Shown here one piece after another: positions 51,593 through 58,242 of a stretch of DNA of 58,242 bases. The translations under genes were made by a program, and so were the position numbers. The DNA comes from JBAZDC01 sp041654595 (GTDB lineage Bacteria; Pseudomonadota; Gammaproteobacteria; Burkholderiales; Burkholderiaceae_B), in the NCBI GenBank assembly GCA_964551305.1, contig CAZKBT010000012.1, positions 1-58,242 of the forward strand, in the 5' to 3' direction. A model generated the notes under the pieces. That model was given only the letters and a program-made list of their open reading frames with translations. It was not told where the DNA came from and did not search any database. How positions within the stretch are numbered: position 1 is the stretch's first letter; each line of letters starts with the position of its first letter.

Positions 51593-53455
51593 ATGAAGAA
51601 TCTTATCGCTCTCTCCGCTTACATCGGTCTCGGACTGGCCTGCGCGCCCGCCCTGGCGGCGCTGCAGCCCGTATCGGAAGCGCCGCTGTCCAGCCGCACC
51701 GACGTCCAATGCGCATTCAACGAGGATGCCAGCCGGGACTGCGTCACCACGATCAGCTATACGATACTCAAGCCCGCCGGCCGCGACATGCTGTCGCGCA
51801 TCGATTTCAATTACCCGGAAAACGACCGCTTCGTCGTGGAGCAAGCCAGCTACAGTCAACCGGGCGAAGCCGCCGTCGCGCTCGATCCCTCCCGGATCGA
51901 TACGCGCACGGCCCCGAACCCCGACGCCGGATTCCGGCGCGACAAGCAAACCTCGCTGGCCTTTCCTTCTCTTCGGGTGGGAACCACCATCCAGTACACC
52001 ATCCGGCATCATGTGGACGCGATGCCGCTGGTCAACGGCTTTCACTACATGCTGGAGTTCGCGCCCGAGCCGGTGCGCAGCGACGCATACAGCGCCCGTT
52101 TCACCGCGCCCCGGACCATCGTCTGGCAGGCCGAGCTGGCGGACGATTTCCAGATCGCGCTGTCGCCGGACACGCGCACGTTGACGATCGAGCAAAAAGC
52201 GCCGCGCTATTTCAATTTCATCAATGAAGCCGACAACGCCTATCTGCAAAAAATACCGCGGATCGCGCTGGCCAGCTCGATGGATGCGGCCAGCCATCTC
52301 GGTCCTTTTGCGCAACGCTACAACGAGATCCTGGCCGCACCGCTGCCGCCCCGAAGTCAACAAGCCGCGCTGCATGCCCGGTCCTTGCCGATGCGGGAAC
52401 GCGTCGCCTACCTGATGCAGCATATCGATGAAAACTATCGCTATCTGGGCGACTGGCGCAGCACCGAACGCGGCTACGTTCCCTTCAGTCTGGAAGAAAT
52501 CGAGCAACACGGCTACGGCGACTGCAAAGATCTGGCGGTCCTGCTTGCCGCCATGCTCAAGGCATCGGGCATCGCCGCGGAACCGGCGCTCGTGTTCCGG
52601 GGCATATCCGCGCCCGCCCTGTTGATACCCGGCCCCCTTGCTCCCAATCATGCGATCGTGCGCGCGCAAGTGGACGGCCAAGCCTGGTGGCTGGACCCCA
52701 CCAACTCCGTTTTCGTTCCGGGTCGCACCATGCCGGACCTGCAGGAGCGTTGGGCGCTGGTCATGGACGCCGGCGGCGCAATACGCCAGGAAACTATCGC
52801 GCTCGAACCTCCGGTCTCGAGCGTCACGGTCCGGCGCGACGAACAATATGACCATGAAGGCAGAGCCCGCATACAGTCCACCACGTCCATTGCCGCCCTG
52901 GCATTGGCGCAAATGTCGCTGGCCGATCGCGGCCAGGGCGGCACAAGCTTCAATAACGAGCTGTGCCGCAACGTCGGCCGCGAGCCGGTGGACTGCGCGG
53001 TTACGCGCGACGAGCTGGGCTTTACCGTACCTCCAGCCTATGAAGCCAAGGTCGCGCTGACCGACCTGAACCCGCTGGACAAGGTGTCGGGGCAATACGT
53101 CTATCAGCGCGACGACCTGCGCATCATGTGGGAACAGTTCGCCAACTATGTCCGGGAAGGGCAGCAGGCCGACATTTACCTGGGCGATCCGTATACAGCC
53201 GTCTACGATGTCAGTATCAGCTTGGGCCACACAGCCGATTCCCTGCACGATTGCGCCGTGCAGTCGCCCTGGTTCGATCTGGACCTGAAAAACGCGTCGG
53301 CAGGCGCCATCGCCCGTTACCACTACACCTTGACGCAAAAGAAACGCGTGTTGACGCACCAGGAGATCCGCAGCGACGCATTCCAGGACCTGGTCCGGCA
53401 AGCGCGCGACTGCGTGGGCCAGCTCAGGCTGCCGGTAACGCTGCCCAAGTCGTAG
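51593..53455 (+). CDS. DUF3857 / transglutaminase-like exported protein
   Basis: A 620-residue protein with a signal peptide to about residue 23 (CAPALAA). Residues about 50-215 form the DUF3857 beta-sandwich; about 270-400 the transglutaminase-like domain, with Cys311 in HGYGDCKDLAVLLAAMLKASG, His in PNHAIVRAQVDGQAWWLDPTN and the following Asp, so the Cys-His-Asp triad is complete. The last 200 residues are beta-rich. It is probably periplasmic; substrate unknown. It converges on cbpM with 24 bp between. Confidence 0.88.
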   Translation: MKNLIALSAYIGLGLACAPALAALQPVSEAPLSSRTDVQCAFNEDASRDCVTTISYTILKPAGRDMLSRIDFNYPENDRFVVEQASYSQPGEAAVALDPSRIDTRTAPNPDAGFRRDKQTSLAFPSLRVGTTIQYTIRHHVDAMPLVNGFHYMLEFAPEPVRSDAYSARFTAPRTIVWQAELADDFQIALSPDTRTLTIEQKAPRYFNFINEADNAYLQKIPRIALASSMDAASHLGPFAQRYNEILAAPLPPRSQQAALHARSLPMRERVAYLMQHIDENYRYLGDWRSTERGYVPFSLEEIEQHGYGDCKDLAVLLAAMLKASGIAAEPALVFRGISAPALLIPGPLAPNHAIVRAQVDGQAWWLDPTNSVFVPGRTMPDLQERWALVMDAGGAIRQETIALEPPVSSVTVRRDEQYDHEGRARIQSTTSIAALALAQMSLADRGQGGTSFNNELCRNVGREPVDCAVTRDELGFTVPPAYEAKVALTDLNPLDKVSGQYVYQRDDLRIMWEQFANYVREGQQADIYLGDPYTAVYDVSISLGHTADSLHDCAVQSPWFDLDLKNASAGAIARYHYTLTQKKRVLTHQEIRSDAFQDLVRQARDCVGQLRLPVTLPKS

Positions 53456-53479
53456 AGCGACCCGGGCTTGACGCGAACG

Positions 53480-53797
53480 TCAGCGGCGACGGCGCAAGTC
53501 CTCGATTTGATCGAGCAGATCCAGGGCCAGCGCAACGCCCGCCGGGTTGACCTCCAGTTCGCTCTCGAGACGGTGGGCGATGACCGCCCGTCGCAAGGCC
53601 GAACCTGAAAACACCCAGGTTCGGGTCGCCCGGCTGTGCAGCTCGAATTCGCCTTGCGGCTCGAGCGCCCCTTCGGCGACCCACAGCTTCAGTTGATCTT
53701 CCGTGGCGCCGCTGGCCCGACAAAGCTCAGTCAGCGAGAATTGGACGCTTTCTTCGACGATCTCGCCCTGCAAGCACCGATTGTTCTTTGAGGTCAT
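53480..53797 (-). CDS. cbpM: Chaperone modulatory protein CbpM (MerR-like)
   Basis: A 105-residue protein of the CbpM family that binds and inhibits the J domain of CbpA. It has VQFSLTELCRASGATEDQLKLWVAEGALEP, a MerR-like helix-turn-helix, followed by a C-terminal helix ending QIEDLRRRR. ATG 53797 lies 5 bp after the cbpA stop, so the two are one operon and the pairing with cbpA supports the name. Confidence 0.9.
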   Translation of the reverse strand: MTSKNNRCLQGEIVEESVQFSLTELCRASGATEDQLKLWVAEGALEPQGEFELHSRATRTWVFSGSALRRAVIAHRLESELEVNPAGVALALDLLDQIEDLRRRR

Positions 53798-53802
53798 GAC
53801 GT

Positions 53803-54786
53803 TCACCCTGGAAAATTCGCGCGCGGATCGAACCTGGTGGCATCGCGCAGCGCCTGATAGGCCGCTTTCGCGGCGTCCGTATTCGCCTTGGGAAAGACCA
53901 CCTTGAGAACGACGTACAAGTCGCCCGCCGCCGCGCTCGGCGATGCCGCCGGCAAGCCCCGGCCTTTCAGGCGCAAGCGCTTGCCGTCCGCCGAATTGGA
54001 AGGAATGGACAGGTCGACGCGGCCTTGCGGCGTCGGCACGGTCACAGTGGCGCCCAAGGCCGCTTCCCAAGGCGCCACCGGCAGCTCCAAGGACAAATCG
54101 CGGTCGTCGACACGGTACAAGGAGTGGTCGCGCCACTGGATTTCCAGGTAGAGGTCGCCCGCCGGCCCCCCGCCGTAACCCGGAAGCCCCTGCCCGGCCA
54201 GCCTCAACCTCTGGCCGGCGCGTATTCCCTTCGGAATGGATACAGTCAGGACGCGGGGCTGCATGGCGACGCGGCCTTGCTCGTCGATGACCGGGACTTG
54301 CAGGTTGATCGTGCGTTGCGCTCCTGTGAACGCGTCTTCGAGATCGATGACGATCATGGCGTGCTGATCCTGCCCCGCCATGGGCCGCTCGGACCCGGCG
54401 CGAGACGAAGCGCCGCGAGAACCCGCCCCCTGGCTTCTGAACAGCTCGTCCAGGAAATCGCTGAAGTCGGCCTCCGAGGCACTGCTGTAGGTTCCGCGCC
54501 CGCGGCTGGGGCCGGGGCCCTGCGAAAAATGCTCCTCCCAGCCCGGAGGCGGACGGAACTCGCCGCCTTGCGGCGCTTCGCCCAGCTGATCATAGGCCGC
54601 GCGCTTTTCCGGATCCTTCAACACCTCGTAGGCTTCGGCGACGTCCTTGAATTTCTCCTCGGCATCCGGATCCTTATTCAGATCGGGATGGTACTTGCGC
54701 GCCAGCTTGCGATGCGCCGCCTTGATCTGCGCCTGCGTCGCCGTACGCGGAAGTCCCATTGTCTTGTAATAGTCCTTGTACTTCAT
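53803..54786 (-). CDS. cbpA: Curved DNA-binding protein CbpA (DnaJ class II co-chaperone)
   Basis: A 327-residue co-chaperone. N-terminal J domain with the HPD motif at 33-35 (RKYHPDLNKDP), a Gly/Arg/Ser-rich linker at about 80-120, then two beta-sandwich substrate-binding domains without the zinc fingers of DnaJ (VSIPKGIRAGQRLRLAGQG, ELPVAPWEAALGATVTVPT). ATG 54786 (MKYKDYYKTMG) is the usual start; the frame is open ten codons upstream. Confidence 0.94.
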   Translation of the reverse strand: MKYKDYYKTMGLPRTATQAQIKAAHRKLARKYHPDLNKDPDAEEKFKDVAEAYEVLKDPEKRAAYDQLGEAPQGGEFRPPPGWEEHFSQGPGPSRGRGTYSSASEADFSDFLDELFRSQGAGSRGASSRAGSERPMAGQDQHAMIVIDLEDAFTGAQRTINLQVPVIDEQGRVAMQPRVLTVSIPKGIRAGQRLRLAGQGLPGYGGGPAGDLYLEIQWRDHSLYRVDDRDLSLELPVAPWEAALGATVTVPTPQGRVDLSIPSNSADGKRLRLKGRGLPAASPSAAAGDLYVVLKVVFPKANTDAAKAAYQALRDATRFDPRANFPG

Positions 54787-54861
54787 CTTGGACACAGCCC
54801 CCGTCGACGGATACATTACGCTTATGATGCATCAACGAGAGGCGCAAGTCCATGCGCCCGT

Positions 54862-55317
54862 CTATCCGCCCAAGGCGGACGCCGCCGCGACTCTGCCGAA
54901 TATCAAGCCTTTGACCAGCGACGAGCCCGTCATGTAGGCCTCGCCATGAAAGCCACCCACCACTTCCCCTGCGGCATACACGCCTTCGATGGATTCGTCC
55001 CATACATTGCGCACGGCCATGTCCGGTCCCACGCGTATCCCGGCATACGTCGTGTTGATCGACGCCGTGCATGGGTAGCCGTAAAAAGGCGCGGCTTTGA
55101 TTTGCACCAGGTTCCCGAAATGATGCGCGAGCGCTTTTCTTCCGAGCTCCCGATCCTCGCCCCGATCGACGCCCCGGTTGTAGGCCGAGACGGTTTCTTC
55201 CAGCGCATCGCGCGGCACGCCGATCGCATCGGCCAGATCGACGATCGAATCGGCTTGAACGATCCGGCCCTTGCGCAACGCATACCGGAAATCGAACGAC
55301 GGCACGCCGAAAACCAT
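54862..55317 (-). pseudogene. FAD-dependent fumarate reductase/succinate dehydrogenase-like flavoprotein, C-terminal remnant
   Basis: Reading leftwards from about 55317, the last about 150 residues of a flavoprotein of the fumarate-reductase/urocanate-reductase type are intact: VPSFDFRYALRKGRI, IGVPRDALEETVSAYNRGVDRG, PFYGYPCTASINTTYAGIRV and the C-terminal FAD motif GVYAAGEVVGGFHGEAYMTGSSL. The N-terminal FAD-binding domain (more than 300 residues expected) is absent: upstream of 55317 the strand is antisense to a LysR fragment. It cannot be functional. Confidence 0.82.
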
Positions 55318-55678
55318 AGACGAACTCTCGAACCACCACTGCCTGGTGCATTCATCGACGGAACCCGTGCACTGGTTTTTTCGCAAGCACCAGCATATTT
55401 TCTCGCACGTGGTGCGGGCGCGCATCAACGCCGACAGCCACACTTTGTTGTTGGAACTGGTGCGCAACGGCTTGGGCATCGCGCGAGTCGGCCACGATAT
55501 CGCAAGCAAGGATCTGAGCACCGGGCAGCTCGTACAGATACTTCCCGAGTACGAATGCGTCCACATGTCCGGGAATCTACCCGCGCTCTGGCTGCTCTAC
55601 CCGGCCCGTGAAATGCTGCACCGGACCCGCCTATTGGCGAACTACCTGCTCAAGCACTTGGCGCCGGACGTGGAATAA
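55318..55678 (+). pseudogene. LysR-family regulator, C-terminal remnant
   Basis: The second half of a LysR effector-binding domain: IDELSNHHCLVHSSTEPVHW, RINADSHTLLLELVRNGLGIARVGHDIA and GQLVQILPEYE, then ALWLLYPAREMLHRTRLLANYLLKHL to a normal stop. The DNA-binding domain and first half of the effector domain (about 180 residues) are missing, and reading upstream enters the antisense of the flavoprotein remnant. Confidence 0.82.
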
Positions 55679-55732
55679 GCCTTCTCACCGGCAGCGGGCC
55701 TGCGCCGACGATATCCCCGGCATGCGGAATGC

Positions 55733-55773
55733 GCCATGCCCGGTTTCGGATTTGAACCGAAACCGGGCATGGC
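55733..55773. terminator. Strong hairpin between LysR remnant and TonB receptor
   Basis: GCCATGCCCGGTTTCGG and CCGAAACCGGGCATGGC form a perfect 17-bp stem with a 7-base loop. It lies between two convergent units and could terminate both; on neither strand is there a clear U-tract, so it may act Rho-independently only in part. Confidence 0.65.
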
Positions 55774-55789
55774 AGGCCGAGCCGACTAC

Positions 55790-58048
55790 TTATTCGTAGC
55801 GATACGAGGCGCTCAGCATATACGACCTGCCCGGCCCGACGTTGGCGAAGATGCCGACGTGGGACGCGTCATACACTTCCGTATTGGTAATGTTGTTGAC
55901 GTTGAACTGCAGGCTCAATTGCTTGTTGACCTGGTAACGCGCCATGGCGTCATAGCGGGTATGTGACGGCAGTACGAGCCTGTTCACGTCGTCGGCATAA
56001 CGCTTGCCGACATACGAAACGCCGCCGCCTATCGTCAGCTGAGGCAGCACGTCGTACGTCGTCCATAGCGTGGCGCTTTGCTTGGCGATGAACTTCATCT
56101 GCTTGCCGTCATACACATTGTTGCCGCTGCGGTATTCCAGAACCTTGGGATCCAGGTAGGTATAGCCTGCCCAGATGTTCCACTGCGGCGTGATCGCCCC
56201 GGTCACGCTGATTTCGGCCCCGCGCACCCGGTTGCTGCCCGCCAGGGAAACATCGCCCGTGATCGGGTCGGTCGAACGCGCATCCGTCTTCTTGGTCTCG
56301 AAAACGGCGGCTGTCACGGAAAGATTGTTATCCAGCAGATCCCATTTCGTGCCCAGCTCCCAGGTCTTGCTGCGCTCGGGCTTCAAGTCGTTGATCGCCG
56401 CGCCGCCGGCAGGGCCGTCCGCGCCGCCCGCTTGTCCCAGGTTTTCGCCCGACGGGTTCGACGACGTTGCGTACGAGAGATAGATGCTGCCCTCGCGAAC
56501 CGGCTTGTAGACCAGACCCAGCTGATAGTTCAGCATGTTGTCGGAACGTGAATCCCGGGTGTTGTCGACACGGAAATTGTCGTGGCGCAAGCCCAGGTTG
56601 GCTGAAAACCGCTCGTTGAACTCGATCGTGTCGAAGAAATAGATGGAACGCGTCTTGATGTCGCCGTCCTTGGTGCGAGGGCCGTACGTCAAGCTATAGC
56701 TGTAGTTCCCGCCGGGATTCGGGTCATAGAGAGAATCCACTTCCCTGCTGCCCGGACGCCCCTGATAAGGCAGGCCGCCTATGGATTTCGTATAGATGTC
56801 CTCTTTGCTGAACTCCACGCCCGCCGCGAACCGGTGGGTCAGGGATCCCGTCTTGAAGGTCCCGTACAGATCCGTCTGGTTCAGCAAGGATTCCGCGCTG
56901 CGCCAGCGCGCGCGGTCCGCCCGCGCAAACTGCGCGCCGGGTCCCTCGGTCGAGCACGGCGGGCCATCACCTGCTCTGCAATTGTCGAACGACGGCCTGG
57001 TCATCAGATAATGGTTCAGGGTCTTGCTGTAGCGCGTGATGTTCCTGACCGTCAGATTGCTGTTCAGGTCATGCTCGAGCTTGGCCGTGGCCGTGTCGAA
57101 AACGTTCTCGCGGAAGTCGACGTTGTGCCGGCCGTAGAACAGATTCCTGTCGACCTTGGGCGGCGTGGTGCGATCCGGATTGGCCGCGTTCGAAAACGGA
57201 ATGCCCAGGTCGGGCATGTCGTTGTTTTCGATATGCGAATAGCTCAGGGTCAGGCGCGTGGGCGTGCCCAGGCCGAAAGCCAGCGACGGCGCGATACCCC
57301 AGCGGTCCACCTTGACGCCGTCGCGGCCGGGCACATCGCCGCCCATCTTCATCAAGTTCAAGCGGAATGCCGACGTGTCGTTGAATGCAATATTGCCGTC
57401 GGCCGTGGTGCGCCATTGACTTGCGTTGCCGAATCCGGCCGACACTTCGAAAAAGTCCGCCAGCTTCGGTGATTTGGTTTCCAGATTGATGCTGCCGCCG
57501 GTACCGCCACGTCCGGTGAAGGCCGAACTCGGCCCTTTGGTGACTTCGATGGCTTCCAAATTGAACGTCTCGTGGGAGCCGCGGGAATAATCGCGCACGC
57601 CGTCGATGAAGATATCGGTACTGGCTTCATAGCCCCGTATGAACGGCCTGTCGCCAGTCGGCGTGCCGCCTTCGCCCGATCCCAGGGTAATGCCGGGCGT
57701 GGTGCGCAGCACGTCCTGCAGCGACGTGGCGCCGCGGTCCTTTATCAGTTCTTCGGGTATGACGGTGATCGTCCGGGGCGTGTCCAGCAAAGGCGCCGTG
57801 ATTTTCGGCGAGCTGGCGCTAACGGGTGTCTGATACCCCTCTTGCACGGCTTGTCCCTGTACCCTGACAGGCGTCAATTCCGAAACCGAGGATGATTGCG
57901 CCGTCTGCGCATGAGCGGACGTAAATGCGCCGCCGGCTCCTGCCGCCACGCCCGCAAGCAATGACAAGCCAAATACAGATGCATAGCAATCACGGGAAAT
58001 GAGGCTTCCCGAGGTTAGATGATTCAAGGGCGTCGCGGGTTTCGACAT
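55790..58048 (-). CDS. TonB-dependent catecholate siderophore receptor (Fiu/BfrD-like)
   Basis: A 752-residue outer-membrane receptor. Signal peptide to about residue 46 (FTSAHA); TonB box region SELTPVRVQGQ; plug domain with APLLDTPRTITVIPEELIKDRG, LQDVLRTTPGITLGSGEGGTPTGDRPFIRGY and VTKGPSSAFTGRGGTGG; then the 22-strand barrel ending in aromatic SYRYE. The plug is of the Fiu/CatE-type catecholate group. ATG 58048 is preceded by ggagaggaaa; a start at 58081 is less likely. The Fur-like site upstream indicates iron repression. It may take up the DHB-serine siderophore made by the locus 27 kb away. Confidence 0.93.
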   Translation of the reverse strand: MSKPATPLNHLTSGSLISRDCYASVFGLSLLAGVAAGAGGAFTSAHAQTAQSSSVSELTPVRVQGQAVQEGYQTPVSASSPKITAPLLDTPRTITVIPEELIKDRGATSLQDVLRTTPGITLGSGEGGTPTGDRPFIRGYEASTDIFIDGVRDYSRGSHETFNLEAIEVTKGPSSAFTGRGGTGGSINLETKSPKLADFFEVSAGFGNASQWRTTADGNIAFNDTSAFRLNLMKMGGDVPGRDGVKVDRWGIAPSLAFGLGTPTRLTLSYSHIENNDMPDLGIPFSNAANPDRTTPPKVDRNLFYGRHNVDFRENVFDTATAKLEHDLNSNLTVRNITRYSKTLNHYLMTRPSFDNCRAGDGPPCSTEGPGAQFARADRARWRSAESLLNQTDLYGTFKTGSLTHRFAAGVEFSKEDIYTKSIGGLPYQGRPGSREVDSLYDPNPGGNYSYSLTYGPRTKDGDIKTRSIYFFDTIEFNERFSANLGLRHDNFRVDNTRDSRSDNMLNYQLGLVYKPVREGSIYLSYATSSNPSGENLGQAGGADGPAGGAAINDLKPERSKTWELGTKWDLLDNNLSVTAAVFETKKTDARSTDPITGDVSLAGSNRVRGAEISVTGAITPQWNIWAGYTYLDPKVLEYRSGNNVYDGKQMKFIAKQSATLWTTYDVLPQLTIGGGVSYVGKRYADDVNRLVLPSHTRYDAMARYQVNKQLSLQFNVNNITNTEVYDASHVGIFANVGPGRSYMLSASYRYE

Positions 58049-58115
58049 TAGGATTTCCTCTCCAGATAAAATCTGGACCACATGGACGACGGCCCGCGTG
58101 GCTTTTATTGTTAAT

Positions 58116-58134
58116 GGGATGGATTTGCATTCTC
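58116..58134. promoter_or_regulatory. Candidate Fur box upstream of the TonB receptor
   Basis: On the minus strand, gagaatgcaaatccatccc matches the Fur consensus at 12 of 19 positions with a good left half (GAGAATG). It lies 68 bp upstream of the receptor ATG, just downstream of TTGACG and TTATAG-like promoter elements on the same strand. Confidence 0.5.
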
Positions 58135-58177
58135 AGTCTATAATCAGGGTCGTCAAATTTTCGTCAAGCTCCGCACC

Positions 58178-58242
58178 GTGCCTACGCAATCGTTCAACTC
58201 CGTACTTGTCGTCGAGGATGACGCCGCCCTGGCGGGGAACTT
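58178..58242 (+). CDS. Response regulator, N-terminal start (runs off the right edge)
   Basis: From GTG 58178 the frame reads VPTQSFNSVLVVEDDAALAGN, the first beta strand and acidic pair (VVEDD) of a two-component receiver domain. Only 21 residues are visible, so the output domain is unknown. It is divergent from the TonB receptor with 129 bp between starts, an arrangement like receptor genes controlled by their own two-component system such as PfeR/PfeS. Confidence 0.6.
   Translation, partial: MPTQSFNSVLVVEDDAALAGN

Noticed and set aside
1..58242. CRISPR arrays, tRNA or rRNA genes, insertion sequences, phage genes
   Set aside because: Searched by eye for regular repeats, transposase motifs and RNA-gene patterns; none found.

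Overview
The window is high-GC, densely coded DNA that fits a beta-proteobacterium of the Alcaligenaceae (Bordetella/Achromobacter-like). The order rnhA - SAM methyltransferase - gloB - mltD - fabI, the Bug-type (TctC) solute-binding protein, the many ABC transporters and the LysR regulators all point that way; the assignment is by gene content only. No tRNA, rRNA, CRISPR array, insertion sequence or phage gene was seen. Two places look like assembly trouble: a 15-base C run inside rnhA at the left edge, and a 10-N gap inside the NRPS gene flanked by a duplicated 31-bp piece.

Layout. 1-7414: housekeeping genes (rnhA start, methyltransferase, gloB, mltD, fabI, a GST, trhO, a YdjM-like membrane hydrolase and an ecotin protease inhibitor). 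7447-28858: an iron/siderophore locus of about 21 kb. It holds two IroE/Fes-like esterases, a one-permease ferric-siderophore ABC importer, a complete five-gene branched-chain-amino-acid-type (HAAT/Liv) ABC transporter, an Sfp-type phosphopantetheinyl transferase, and a full 2,3-dihydroxybenzoate (DHB) pathway (entC, entB, entA, entE) with a stand-alone aryl carrier protein and a one-module EntF-like NRPS. The adenylation pocket reads as the serine code, so the product should be a DHB-serine siderophore of enterobactin type. A YncE-like beta-propeller and a cytochrome b561 sit inside the biosynthetic operon. Fur-box-like sites precede the importer, the Liv operon and entE.

28887-35626: a LysR regulator divergent from a Bug-family binding protein and a formylglycine sulfatase, convergent with a polar-amino-acid-type ABC importer. 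35898-40804: a membrane PQQ-dependent dehydrogenase (Gcd-like) divergent from a TonB receptor that closely resembles E. coli YncD/PqqU, the PQQ importer; this looks like a cofactor-scavenging pair. 40820-42599: a DUF4105 membrane protein and riboflavin synthase. 42774-48982: a sulfonate/nitrate-type ABC importer, a rhodanese, an FAD aromatic hydroxylase and a HypT-like LysR regulator, probably a catabolic module of unknown substrate. 49060-54786: a D-cysteine desulfhydrase-family PLP enzyme, a beta-ketothiolase, a DUF3857 transglutaminase-like protein and cbpM/cbpA. 54862-55678: a deletion scar where the 3' halves of a flavoprotein gene and a LysR gene meet head to head. 55790-58242: a catecholate-type TonB receptor with its own Fur-like site and the start of a divergent response regulator.

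How it works together (inference): DHB-serine siderophore is made from chorismate, exported by something outside the window, taken up through a receptor such as the one at 55790-58048 and the FecCD-type ABC system, and opened by the esterases. The Fur-controlled Liv-type transporter and the beta-propeller/cytochrome b561 pair are the parts of this system without an obvious textbook role and are the best candidates for new biology.
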